64,000 nucleotides of DNA from assembly GCA_003024175.1 (NCBI GenBank), contig MDYQ01000146.1, positions 1 to 64,000 on the forward strand, in the 5' to 3' direction. Made by a program: the position numbers and the translations under genes. Positions 46,776 through 59,240 of the stretch are shown in pieces (the stretch's first letter is position 1; each line of letters begins with the position of its first letter). Origin of the DNA: Planoprotostelium fungivorum (Eukaryota > Evosea > Variosea > Cavosteliida > Cavosteliaceae). Below the pieces are notes generated by a model. The model was not told the origin of the DNA. It was given only the letters and a program-made list of their open reading frames with translations, and searched no databases.

Positions 46776-48353
46776 TCATTTCTCTTCCTTATCTGTCTTC
46801 CATTGGATGACGCTCTCTTGTACTGGCTTGCCCTTCGTCTCTCGCGGTAGAAAGATAGCACACAGAGCGGCGACCCCGAACGCCCCTACGTAGACGAGAA
46901 TGGAAAGCTCTCGATTCGTCCTCCATAACATCTGCGCGATGAAGGGTGTTGCGATGCCGCCCAATCGTGATGCAGCGTTGCACGATCCCGTTCCGGTGGA
47001 TCTCACAGTAGTAGGGATAGCCTCTGGAATATACAAACCGGACGCTTGGAAACACCCCGTGATGCATGCTCGAGAGATTAAGAGGGACGCCACCACCATC
47101 GGACGATGGGACGTGAAGATGACAGTGAGAGTGGAGAGACCTCCAAGGAAGAATAAGAAGAACATGGTCCACTTCCGTCCGAGACGGTCTACCGCCAGAG
47201 TTGTGAAGATGGCGCCGACCCATTCGGCACATGATGACAGGAAGAAGTCTAAATAGTCTTGACCTCTCATTTGGCTGCAAGGATCACCGGCAACGGCGGT
47301 GGAGAGAAGTTCTGAGGTGAGGAAGAGCATGCCGTAATAGAGGAAAGAGTTGCCGAAGGAGATGACGAAGAGGAGGAGCATGAGGAGTCGAAGTTGTGGG
47401 GCGAACAGCTCTCTGAGAGAACCTTCCTCTGCCTCTCGTGTCTTCTTTAAAGGTCCAGGTGAGTTCCTGCATGAATAAGACGAGGTGACATGATGTGATG
47501 TAGATACCTCTTGTTCATGCGAGCTGCGAGGGTGAAGACCTTGTTGGCCTCCTCCATCTTCCCTTTTCCCGCCAGAAATCTCGGGCTCTCTGAAAGGACA
47601 GGAGAGCACAAGATGACGATGAGAGAAGGAACAGTCGAAACGGCTAATAACCAACGCCACCCAAGAGACGGCATCATCAGCCACGCCAATAGACAAGTCA
47701 AACTGACTCCGGCAGCCCACAGGAATTGGACTAATGCCAACAGATACGATCTGTCATCGTCACTCCCATCTCTGAAGAACGTCAGATGAGATCGCTCACC
47801 TCTTCGCTGTGGGGAGTAGTTCTAAAGCGAGAGCAATCGATACGTGAGCTCCACCAACACCTGAGCCCACCATCGTTCTGAAGGCGACGAAAGAGTAGTA
47901 ATTGGGTGAGAATGATGCACCGAGACCTCCAATGAGAATACTCAGCGTGGAACCCACCGTCGTAAATCTTCTGTATAGAACATGAGTGCTTCTGTCGAGA
48001 AGACGGATCACCCACCGTCCGAATGTATCGGACGCCACACCCCAAATGAGAGAGCCTATGATCATGCCGATGAAAATGAACGTAGAGGCGCTTGCCTCTT
48101 GGAATGGTGACAGGGACCACTGACAAGCCAAGGCAGGTGAAATGAAGACAATGATGATCATCTCTGAGGCGTCTACCAGCCAGATGGGTGCGAGAGCCAG
48201 GATCAATCTGATCTGAAACCATCCAAACCCGATGTGCTATGGTTGCGCTTAAGTAAGGTGCGCGCATCGTTCTCTTCTCACTTCAACCGCTTCGTGAAGA
48301 TCTAGCGATCCATCTTCCTCATTACCAAGAGTGTTGTACCCTGCAGTCGCCAT
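46776..48353 (-). CDS. SV2/SVOP-type organic-solute MFS transporter
   Basis: A 12-helix major facilitator of the SV2/SVOP/OCT-like branch. ATG 48353 opens MATAGYNTLGNEEDGSLDLH. The second exon has IWLVDASEMIIIVFISPALA, then GMIIGSLIWGVASDTFGR (the helix 2-3 loop with DxxGR). It continues with FVAFRTMVGSGVGGAHVSIA, LVQFLWAAGVSLTCLLAWLM, LGWRWLLAVSTVPSLIVILC and the SESPRFLAGKGKMEEANKV motif typical of this branch. After a charged loop (about 47.46-47.40 kb) come LRLLMLLLFVISFGNSFLYY, AIFTTLAVDRLGRKWTMFFL, YIPEAIPTTVRSTGTGSCNA and FLPRETKGKPVQESV, stopping at 46776. Its start codon is only 71 bases from that of the METTL21-like gene on the other strand. Confidence 0.9.
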
Positions 48354-48424
48354 GATTGGTCCGGTGGAAGATGTTTTTGGCAGTTTCCGCTTCCGATCAC
48401 ACATCACATCACATCACATTTCAG
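48354..48424. promoter_or_regulatory. Very short bidirectional promoter gap
   Basis: Only 71 bases separate the start codons of the divergent transporter and METTL21-like genes. The space holds a run of CATCACATCACATCACAT next to the plus-strand start. Both promoters must overlap each other or the coding ends. Confidence 0.4.
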
Positions 48425-49656
48425 ATGAGCGATTTCCTGAAGTTTTTGGCCGGGTGGGCGTGGAAAAGGGAGGGAAGAGATGATAAGCAGAGATTCGTTG
48501 ATCCTTATCTGTATCCTTGGACAGAGGAAGATGAAGATGATCGTCTGACCGTCCATCAAGATCGATCAAATGCCAAGACCGTCTGGGATAGTGTGAGTCA
48601 ACCATCTACTTGACAGATCTCATTCTGATTCAACGATAGAGTATCGTATTAAGCAAATACTTTCAAAAGGCACTGGATGACAGCGTCAATGGAAAAAGCT
48701 GTCTGGAACTCGGTTGTGGCTGTGGACTTCCTGGATTAGTACTGGGCAAGCTTGGTCCGTCCGCTTCAAATGACGTCTTCTGATCCTCTAACAGGTGCCA
48801 AGGTACTCTTAACCGATCTAAAAGACACTTTAGACATCACCCAGAAGAATATTGATGCAAACTCTCTCCGATCAAACGTCGAGGTTGCAGAACTGAAATG
48901 GTGATGAATCAGAGTGATGAATCTTCTATTGACAAGCAAAGGGGCAAGGATGTTGGTCAAGTGAAGGGATCACCATTCGATGTCATCATCGCGACGGACA
49001 CGATGTACATCCCAGAAGAAGCAGAGACATTATTGCTCACAATAGAAGGGCTCTCTTCGTCTAATACAGTTGTCTATCTCTCCTACGGAAGAAACAGGTG
49101 ACACCGTGATGGCCAGCGCTGAATGTGTTGACACATCTAACAGATATGCTGAAGATGAATTCAAAGAGATGGCTGTCAAGCATAACTACACAATCTACGA
49201 GGTGTTGAGCTCATCAAGATCACCATCATCGTCTGATGTCTTCAGATCCCCGAGGAAGAATTGGACGACAAGTATCAATGTGGTGACGTCACAGTGCTCA
49301 AGTTGACCAAGGGTAACGCCTCTGCCCAGCCTTCATCAAAGAAGAGGAAGACACAGAAAGGAGAAGAGAAGAAGCAAGCCGAACAGAAGAACAAAGGAAA
49401 GAAAGAGAGAGAAGAAGAGAGGGAAGAGGAGGCAGAGGAAGAAGAGGAGCCAAAGAGAGAGACGAAGAAGGCAAAGAAAGAAACAGAGAAGAAGACACCA
49501 AAGAAAGTACAAAAGAAGGAAGTAGAGAAAGAGAAGGCAAAGTCAGCCGAGAAGGAGAAGGTAAAATCAATCGAGAAGACACCGAAGAAGGAGGCAAAGA
49601 AGTCACCGAAGAAGGAGGGGAAGAAGAGCCCAGCACCCAAAGAAAAGAAGAAGTGA
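48425..49656 (+). CDS. METTL21-like methyltransferase with Lys/Glu-rich tail
   Basis: A seven-beta-strand SAM-dependent protein methyltransferase of the METTL21 family, whose characterised members methylate lysines on chaperones or elongation factors. ATG 48425 opens MSDFLKFLAGWAWKREGRDD; RSNAKTVWDS precedes the core. Motif I is CLELGCGCGLPGLVLGKLG (about 48696-48750). KVLLTDLKDTLDITQKNIDA follows across an intron, then VEVAELKW. Motif II and the substrate region read PFDVIIATDTMYIPEEAETL, then VVYLSYGRN (about 49055-49090). After the last core strand (YQCGDVTVLKLTKGN) the protein runs on with about 110 residues made almost only of K, E, P, A and S (KKRKTQKGEEKKQAEQKNKG and similar), ending at TGA 49654. 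The tail looks like a disordered, possibly nuclear-targeting or nucleic-acid-binding extension, unusual for the family. Confidence 0.87.
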
Positions 49657-49801
49657 ATACAGATACTCATGATCGCCGATTGTGTGTCCTCTTATCACGT
49701 AGCTGTATTGGAGAATTTAATTTAATTTATTCTGTATTCGATCTACAAATCGGACACTTCTTAGATTTTATCAAACGTAAGAAACACCGTCATCACACGC
49801 C

Positions 49802-50518
49802 ATGGTGCACTATGAGGGTGACGAAGAAGACTTTGAAGAGGTTAACGCTCTTGTTGAAGAGGCCAGACGCCTTCTGACCGTCGGCGATCGACCGGCTTTC
49901 CTTCATTATGTCCTCGGACAGATCAAAGACATAGGTGAGACACTCTGGATTTCATTCGATAAGCCAATAGTATGTGAAAGATCTCAGCTAATGTCTTGGC
50001 AGAAGACAAGAATCGAATCATGTTGGCTAGAGAGAAGGCATTGAAAGAAGCAGAGGCGGCTCTACTGTGCGGCCTCTACGCGATGACGACACTGCTAGAA
50101 GGTTTACAGGCCAAATTGGCTCAGAGCTCCTCGGCTGTGCAGGAGTCAGCCGACGGTACGTCTGTCCGTCGCGACTCAGTATCTGACAACACATGCAGAG
50201 TTGTACAAGATGAAGGAAGTCATCATCTCGTCGAACAAGAGTCGTCTTCCCGTATCTCACAGAGGTCATTAACAAGAGAGATTTCGAATAAACAAAGAGC
50301 GGCCCGAAGCCACTCAGAATGTACACGTGATACTGAGATGTACAGAAGAAGTTGGGGTCTGGGGAGAGAACGTGCATGAGGTGATCGGGCAAAAGAAGAC
50401 CCCGACCGTCAAACTTCGGAGTCCCGAACAGAACATCAACATCACACATCAATCAGCTGACGATACGTTTGAACATCCATCTTGTATCCACCTACGAAAG
50501 AGTCAGCCGTTTCTATAG
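49802..50518 (+). CDS. Unrecognised small helical protein
   Basis: I do not recognise this gene. ATG 49802 opens MVHYEGDEEDFEEVNALVEE; exon 1 ends at a GTGAG donor near 49932. Exon 2 (from about 50003) is strongly helical: NRIMLAREKALKEAEAALLC, GLYAMTTLLEGLQAKLAQSS. A third exon after 50197 reads LYKMKEVIISSNKSRLPVSH, and a possible 33-nt intron leads to ERPEATQNVHVILRCTEEVG and a polar tail ending with TAG at about 50516. The first half looks like a coiled-coil or four-helix-bundle subunit. The second half is less certain and could be a separate frame. It is followed after about 37 bases by the VTT gene on the same strand. Confidence 0.5.
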
Positions 50519-50554
50519 TATTCGGGGAGACTTTGAAGGGATCACGAGTGGAAT

Positions 50555-51865
50555 ATGATGAAAGAGGTGGAAAATGAAGAGGTGAAGGCGAGTGAAGAGA
50601 AGAAAGGTTTCATGCGACACATCACTCGGTTTCCAGTGACGTTGGCAATGGGAATCATCGTACTGATCGTTCTATTCTCTCTCTTTGGTCTCTACTACAA
50701 TGAAATTCTCAGCGGTGATCCTTCTTCTTTACGACAACCTTCTTAGCACTTCATTTCCTTCAATGATTCCAATCGAATCGATCGACACCTGATACGAACA
50801 GCTGCCACACGTCTGGCCGAATTCATACGAAACACTCCAGGAGGCTTTCTCATCATCGTAGCCATCGTCTTTCTCGTATCGTTCCCTCCTGGTCTTGGGT
50901 GGGTCCTTCTTAGATCGATTTCATCGCCATCATGTTTGACACACGTATTTACAGCTACGGGCTCTCTATTATTCTCAGTGGTTTCGTCTATGGGTTCCCT
51001 CTTGGAGTGCTTCCCGTCGTCGCAGGTAATGCAACACATCTCCTTCTTCCTCTGATCCTAGCAGGAGGAACTATAGGAGCCTGCACTTGTTTCGCGTGGG
51101 TCACTCATCAACTGACCCGTTCTCCATCATCCACATCATCACCTTCATCATCCTCTGACCTGCATAGAACCTTCCGTTATTTCGGTTTCAACGGTTACAT
51201 TAAGAGAGTCACCGACAGAGAAGAAAAATACGCCGCCATCACAGAGGCCATCGCCGATGGAGGCTTCACCGTGAGGACATCCATCACAGACCATCACACG
51301 TCCACCACTCTAATACAAACAGATCCTCCTTCTCATTCGATTGACGCCTCTCACCTTTGGCATCTCCAACGCCGTCATCTCATCCATCCCGCAGATCACC
51401 TTCTTTCGATTCGCATGTGCCACCTTCATCTCCCTGTGGAAGAACCTGTTTGCAGTGTGGATCGGTTCGAGACTGTCTAAATTAGAGGACAGAGGGGGAG
51501 ACAAAGTTGCCAACTACCTCTTCATCGCCATCGGTGAGACGACGTGGAGCATGAGACGGTGACGTTGAATATAGACAGGGGTGCTGCTGTTGGGAGGTGT
51601 GAGTGGTTACATGTACTGGGCCACCATGAAGAAAGTGAGGCCGTACGATTTTATTTTATTTTATTCTTACCTGGGTAGGTGAGGAAGATTTCGGCTGAGA
51701 GGAGGGCCATACAGATGGAAGACAGACTCGAGGTGATTACGATGACGATCGGTATCGCGAGTGCTAACGTCGAGTTAGGAGGGGGCTGGGTTAGTCGAGG
51801 GTGACACTCTCAGAGGTGAAGATGATCATGATGGAGGGGAAACTCCGCCGGATAAAAATGGATGA
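50555..51865 (+). CDS. VTT-domain (TVP38/TMEM64-like) membrane protein
   Basis: A polytopic ER/Golgi membrane protein with a VTT (SNARE-associated, DedA-like) domain; relatives such as TMEM41B and VMP1 are lipid scramblases, TMEM64/TVP38 less defined. ATG 50555 opens an acidic N-terminus and helix FPVTLAMGIIVLIVLFSLFG. The next exon has GGFLIIVAIVFLVSFPP. Then come YGLSIILSGFVYGFPLGVLP with GGTIGACTCFAWVTHQLTR (G-x-x-x-G features of the VTT core). REEKYAAITEAIADGGFT precedes LLLIRLTPLTFGISNAVISS, the diagnostic RxxPxxxxxN block, and FFRFACATFISLWKNLF. A last helix GVLLLGGVSGYMYWATMKK is followed by a charged tail ending at TGA 51863. Exon 1 to exon 2 phase is not fully resolved near 50.71-50.75 kb. 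Confidence 0.84.
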
Positions 51866-51953
51866 AACCTTCGTTGTAGAATCGCAGACTGATCATCCGG
51901 AACCTGACTTCTGCGATTTACCGTATTCTCTTCGACAGACTAAATCGTCAAAC

Positions 51954-52466
51954 ATGAGATCCGCTTTCATCGCCCTCGTTTTCTTTTCAGCTTTCGCTCT
52001 TGCCAGCATCACCAGCTGCGGTGAGTACTTCTTCACACCACCTACCCGTATCTTTCATCGATGGACTATTTTCTAATTGTCTACAGGCAGCAAGTCCGAC
52101 ATCGTCGCTGTTTCTCTCATCAACGTTGACCCTGACCCAGCCATTTTGGGTCAAGATCTCACCATCACTGCCAAGGGCTACTTCAAGGAGGATGTCACTG
52201 CCGGTAACCTCATTCTGACCGTCACCCTCACCCAAGACGATGGCTCCGAGCTCCCTCTTATTAACAACCAAACGATGGATCTGTGCGCCACCATTCAACC
52301 ATACAAGCCCTGCCCCATCCGTGCTGGACCTCAAAACATTCCTCTGTCCTTCACCATCCCCGCCAACTTTATCGCCACCAAGATCCAAGCCCACGCTGAG
52401 GCATTCAAGTCTGACGGCTCTCGCATCCTCTGCATCGATGGAGACTTGGAGTTCCAGTCTGCTTAA
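51954..52466 (+). CDS. ML-domain (NPC2/PG-PI transfer-like) secreted protein
   Basis: A secreted or lysosomal lipid-binding protein of the ML (MD-2-related lipid-recognition) family, abundant in amoebozoans and fungi. ATG 51954 opens a clear signal peptide (MRSAFIALVFFSAFALASIT). One 64-nt intron (52021-52084, GTGAGT…CTACAG) precedes SKSDIVAVSLINVDPDPAIL, GQDLTITAKGYFKEDVTAGN and LTVTLTQDDGSELPL. Cysteines at DLCATIQPYKPCPI and ILCIDGD near the end fit the conserved ML disulfides. The stop is TAA 52464. Mature length of about 125 residues is normal. Codon use is GC-rich and biased (GCC, ACC, CTC), more so than most genes here, suggesting high expression. Confidence 0.87.
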
Positions 52467-52585
52467 GAAAATACAGAGACAAGATCACATTGTTCATCTT
52501 GTAGAGAATGACAAGCGGCTGACGTCGTCTTGGGATGACATCGAAGAATGTCCATCAATCAAGATGATCGACCGATTCCATTTAT

Positions 52586-53226
52586 TCAGATAGATCGTGA
52601 ATACATGAACTTTTGGATGGAGGCATCAACAACACCCAGGCACGTAAAAGAGTTTCTCTCCAGCCATCGGACCATGTTTCTGAACGTAGGAGGTATTGTA
52701 CAAACCGTCAACTGATTGACTTGGACAGCGGCAGCATCTTCTAAGAGAGCCGACAAGAGCTGAGTCATCACTCCTTGTCTCCTGACCTACAGAGTCACGT
52801 CAGACGGATCGTCTTTCTTCATTGCAACGGATTACCTCTGGAGAAGATGCACACAACCAGATGTGTACAGTCTTTGATTTGGCGTCAGCTCCTGGTAGCA
52901 GGTGATCTTTTGTGTGTGCGAATAGGAATGCACAGACGCGCCCCTGCATCCACAGATGTGATTCACAGACCTTCTCATCTTCTTCAGCTCACCTCATCGT
53001 CTCCTCTGGCACAATAGATCCTAGCCCAGTCGGCTTTCAATCTGTCCATCCAAACATCGATGCTGTCGTAAGATGATCCAGCATCATCTCGTCCCGTCTC
53101 CTCCCGAAATATCCGATTATTGAAACCCAACACTTCTTCAATCTCATCTGCTCGATGATCTCGATCGATGCGAACGATTCTCATCTGGGAATGAATAACT
53201 TGGAACACATTTGTCGTTCGTGACAA
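52586..53226 (-). CDS. GNAT-like acyltransferase
   Basis: Probably a GCN5-related N-acyltransferase. ATG 53226 opens MSRTTNVFQVIHSQMRIVRI, then VLGFNNRIFREETGRD and SIDVWMDRLKADWARIYCA, a usual N-terminal lobe. The next exon (about 52930-52830) gives MQGRVCAFLFAHTKDHLLPG and KTVHIWLCASSPE, matching the central sheet. The last exon reads GVMTQLLSALLEDAAAVQVN (where the acetyl-CoA loop and alpha-3 should be), QLTVCTIPPTFRNMV and LERNSFTCLGVV, ending at 52586. The order of strands and the F..M..L…GF-like end fit the fold. The QxxGxG/A acetyl-CoA loop is only partly visible at the exon join (RRQGV), so substrate and activity are open. Confidence 0.65.
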
Positions 53227-53507
53227 ACAATAAATTCCTTCACATCTCTCCCCTTGATCTCTCTCCCCTTGATCACTCTCACCGAAGATTCAGTTATTGA
53301 ACGACTAGGTAGGATTTTTCTGACGGCCAGATCTCTGTGGATCTACGAGGGAATCATCAGCTGCAAGCTGTCAGCCGGTTGTGTAACAACAGTAGTTCCA
53401 ACAGAAAGAGAGGAGAGCAAGGCCAGTATCGATTCCATACAACACAGACACATGATCTGATCTGCATGTGTTTATTTCAATGTCCTGTCGTCTCCTGCTT
53501 CGATCGC

Positions 53508-54630
53508 CTATACTTGCAGAAGTCTCTGCTGCTCGCTGTTCTTTCGGCTCTCTCTCAATCTCCAGACCAAATATCCCGTCGTCATTAGACAGATGGTCCC
53601 CACACTGATGGACATGACCGTGGCCGTCAGAGACACCTGTTTTTCGGTCAACTGATCTTCCATCATGTTTCGTCTCTCACTCGATCGTCGGTGTGTGATA
53701 CGGAGATGGCGGCCAGGCCGATAGACATGGGCATCGCCACGAATGGATCTTTACGATGGATGCAGATGGTGATGGCAACGATGGCGATGAGAACGAGGAG
53801 GGCGAGGGAGAGAGTTGGATCGAAAGAACTGTTGTAGTAGCTTCCGATGGAAGATGATAAGACGAGGCAGATGAGTCCCAGATAAGAGATGGTGATGGAC
53901 GCGGGGGCGAGAGTTACGAACCAATCGAAGAAGGCGTATAGCTGCACGGAAATGAGAACCGAGGTGCAGATGGAGGATGGTAATCATATGATGCATCACC
54001 TTCTCTTCGAGAGTGAAACTTCTGTAATGGCCGTCGACCGTCAAGACTCCCATGACGTAGCGGTCTCTCCTGTCTTCGTACGTCTCGTGAATGTTCATGT
54101 ATACGAAGAATGAGAGGATCTGAGTGAGGAAGATGAAGATAAAGGCTGCGACGATCTACGCTGTGTCATTCACCCGATGTGATGCCGTTGGTGGTTCGCA
54201 TATGTCTAAAGTGTTTGGTGGATTGGAAATAACTCACTTGATCGTGGACCCAACAGACAGGCCATATCGTCATCGTATTCCAAGACATAGGAAGGAGAAA
54301 TCCCAGACTGCGCATGAGCGGCTCTTTGTCCTCTCTACGAGATGGAACGCAGATCGATAGAATGTATAATCCTAAGCATCCTTTTCAGTGTCTTTAAAGA
54401 AGTAATTCGTCACCTTGCAGGACCCAGATGAAAATCCATATCGAATGGGCCCACGATAAAGGCGTGAGGTACGTATTCCACTTGTCGAATGTCTGGGGCA
54501 TACTCTGATTCCCAACGCGCCCAGTGAAGCATGCGATTACGGTGGCCAACATTGCGACGTAGCTGATCACAGTGTAGACCTTCAGAGGCCACAGACTCTT
54601 GTATCTGATCGATTGATAGAAGAGCGGCAT
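53508..54630 (-). CDS. Multi-span membrane protein, TspO-like arrangement
   Basis: A polytopic membrane protein I cannot name securely. ATG 54630 opens MPLFYQSIRYKSLWPLKVYT, then helix VISYVAMLATVIACFTG and WNTYLTPLSWAHSIWIFIWV, a Trp-rich pattern like TspO-related proteins. The next exon has SLGFLLPMSWNTMTIWPVCW. Then FIFIFLTQILSFFVYMNIHE and a short loop (YEDRRDRYVMGVLTVDGHYR) are followed by FDWFVTLAPASITISYLGLI, LALLVLIAIVAITICIH and DPFVAMPMSIGLAAISVSH. A final helix VMSISVGTICLMTTGYLVW and a basic tail end at TAG 53508. Seven or eight helices in about 280 residues exceed the five of TspO itself. Confidence 0.65.
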
Positions 54631-55059
54631 GGTCTTTCGTGTTGTGTTATCTTTTGGTCCGTGATCTTGTGTTTTCGCCTTCCGTTGAGACAAAGCGGAG
54701 TTTTCATGAAATCTTGAAGGGGGCCCTTCTTTGAAACGTGATGATCACATAGTGGGCTTCTCGTGTTGCACAAACCTCGACCTCTATAGACTCTGTGAGC
54801 GTGTCACGTAGTGTTTCTCCTGTCGCACCAGTTGATTGAGCCTCGATCATCAGTTCGATGTTGGTGTGGCATCTTCTCTGTCGATCTCTTCCAGTCTTTT
54901 CTGATGAGTGGTGGTAAAGAAGTGCAGGAGAACGAATTTCGCATGTTGCGTCCGCGTTTTTCAGGCCCAAAACAACGATCCACTGACGCGACGTTCATCT
55001 TTTGAGAGATCGGCAATCAGTGGTTAGGAGAGCTCTATCTCGTGAGAAAAGAACCGAAC
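54631..55059. promoter_or_regulatory. Divergent intergenic region
   Basis: About 430 bases between the membrane-protein start (minus) and the ARP1 start (plus). No supported gene. It should hold both promoters. Confidence 0.4.
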
Positions 55060-57080
<2,021 letters not shown>

Positions 57081-57289
57081 TGTTGGAATAAATGCTACAA
57101 CATGATGATGATCTTCTGTTCGTATCACATCAGCGTTTGCGAGATCTGTGATGATGACGATCGTTGATGACACATAGTCACATGAGAGCAATTGATCGAC
57201 ATCCACGAAGAAAGATCTAGGGTTTCTATTGTATTGAAGATGGTGGAAGATCTAATGGTGATCACGATCGACATCAGATCAGTTCTGCT

Positions 57290-58758
57290 AACGGCCTGAG
57301 CGGTGCACTTCCACACTTGATGGTGGCCCACACGTTTCCCTCCTCACCGAACCCCTCGTGCTCCACAGATGCTCCACCGGAGCATTTCTGCTCGTATCCC
57401 TCGAGGCCTTAAATTGCTCCACGTTCAACCCTTCTGCATTCTTGAACAGGAGGACTTTTTCACCGATGGAAAAGCCTGTGACGGAAACGGTGGACACTGA
57501 GACGATTCTCAAATTGAAATCGATGGAGGCAGGTGATCGGAGAGACAAGGTGGTGATGGCGATGTCATCTGTGGGGTCCACTCTGACTTGTCGTGCGACT
57601 TCGAGAGTGTCAAAGTAAACGGAGCCGGCGGTGATAAGGTTACCCGATAGCTTCGCACGGCCAGATGGTGACCGTTGGAAGAGATGTTCACATGAGGTGC
57701 TGCAGATGAGACGTCACCCCCTGTACTCTTCATCGACGCACCATCAGTGAACGTGACGGGCTCGTCGGCCTGGAGCGTCCATCGCCCGGATTTGAAATCG
57801 TTCGTGCCGTTGACGAACATGGTGTTGGCCGAGATCTGGCCGGTCGGTCCCTGGTGGTATCCGTCTGTCAAAGTGACCACGTTCGATGCGATGAAGGGGA
57901 CGGAGAGCCAGGGGAGTGTCTAAAAATCACATCACGATGAGATCGTCCGCCACGATCGACGCGTCGAATCGGGCCAACTTTGTGGAAGAGCCGATGATGA
58001 ATTGTCCATAGTGAATTGAGCCGATCAGAGAAAACGAAGAGTAGTAATCGGAGATGGTGACGGCCATGGGCACAAAGAGCTTGGCGTTCGACACGCTCGC
58101 TCTCGATTGGAGACGCAAGGTGGAGTTGTGAAAGGTATAGTTGCCGACGGCTGTCTCGTCCGTGACGGTGAAGGTGGAATCGATGAGATCGAGTGCGTCG
58201 GTGATGAGAGGTGAGATGGAGGCGTCCGAATTTCTAAAGGTGGATTCGAAGCGGTCAAGGAGCTGCTTGTGATGGTGGCATTCTGCACTTCCAGTTGATT
58301 CGTCTTGATGGATGACAATAGAAGCACCCTTCCGTTCTGAAGCATGAGGGACTTGGCAGAAACTGAGGTGGGTCTGAAACCTAAAGACTGCCCCCTCGCT
58401 TTTCCATTGACAATGAGGCGACCGGCCGTTGTGATTCGACCACTGCTCCAATCGTCGTAGACGTCGACGACTGACCTTGAATCTCCCTCGATGGATGCAG
58501 TGATACCTGGAGAGACGTGAGTACATTTTGGACAAATCAGGATCGAGCTTACCCACGAGAGTCGTGAATTCTACGGATCGATGTCCTACTCTTAAGGGTG
58601 ACGGTGTGACTGTGGATCACAGCTGTGTCATTCGGTACTGCTCCACACGACCAGCACTTGATGTCCTCAAATGCACCATCTGTGCAGTTCCATCTGCAGA
58701 CGAGAGATAGACTGAGCTGAAGAGAGAACAGAAAGCAGATGAGAACGAGACCTCTCAT
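57290..58758 (-). pseudogene. Secreted repeat (beta-helix-like) protein, frame-broken
   Basis: ATG 58758 opens a signal peptide (MRGLVLICFLFSLQLSLSLV) and a Cys-rich start (RWNCTDGAFEDIKCWSCGAV). A spliced exon from about 58510 has short strand-turn units: ITASIEGDSRSVVDVYDD, LIVNGKARGQSLGF, KTNQLEVQNATITSSSL. The readable frame then shifts near 58240 to ESTFRNSDASISPLITDALD, TFHNSTLRLQSRASVSNAKL and GQFIIGSSTKLARFDASIV. Another exon gives ISANTMFVNGTNDFKSGRW. Further frame changes occur near 57.66 kb (LSGNLITAGSVYFDTLEVAR) and 57.41 kb (YEQKCSGGASVEHEG … VWATIKCGSAPLRP). The end is about 57290. Repeated short strands suggest a right-handed beta-helix surface protein. Three or more frame switches without convincing introns make it a pseudogene, unless the assembly has indels. 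Confidence 0.5.
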
Positions 58759-59049
58759 GGCGTTGTTGTATCATATTATGAAGAGTCCACACGGAAGCCT
58801 CAGAAGTTGGTGACGGAAAACCAAAGAAGGCAGTCTCGAATTCTGAGGATCTCTGCGTAGATTTGTATGTCCTTTTCAATGTCTCATCCCCTCGTGATCT
58901 CTTCTCATCGTCCCTCCACCGTCTCAAATTCTTCACGGCTGTTCAATTTATCATTGTTATTGGACGAACATCATGCGTGACCTTTCCTTGCAGCAAGCTT
59001 CGCCTCTAATAATTTTCCCCTTTTCAATAATTGAATGAAAAACAAAAAG
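58759..59049. other. Intergenic interval before tRNA-Arg
   Basis: About 290 bases between the secreted-protein start and the tRNA. No supported gene; slightly AT-rich near 58990-59045. Confidence 0.45.
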
Positions 59050-59123
59050 CACCCACCGTGGGGATTGAACCCACGACCTGTAACTTAGGAGGCTACCGCT
59101 CTTCCAGCTGAGCTAGGCGGGTG
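59050..59123 (-). tRNA. tRNA-Arg (anticodon CCU)
   Basis: A 74-base cloverleaf reads on the minus strand from 59123. The acceptor CACCCGC pairs with GTGGGTG (one G-T). The D arm is present (AGCTCAGCTGGAAGAGC). The anticodon stem GTAGC/GTTAC encloses the loop CTCCTAA, giving CCT. The T arm is CGTGG-GTTCAAT-CCCACG-like and intact. No intron. It decodes AGG. Confidence 0.91.
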
Positions 59124-59240
59124 ACTGTCAATCGCGCAGCTACTTTGGACGCATACGTATCTGTTGGACATCGTGAACGGCGCATACGTGGAGTGTGAAC
59201 AATGTTTCGAAGACTGTGCACAGTGAAGAGGCGAGGTTTA

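Noticed and set aside
46900-47256. Plus-strand frame inside the SV2-like gene
   Set aside because: Shadow of a well-supported minus-strand transporter exon.
49275-49670. Minus-strand 131-codon frame rich in Phe/Ser
   Set aside because: Antisense of the Lys/Glu tail of the METTL21-like gene, with no start context or splice logic.
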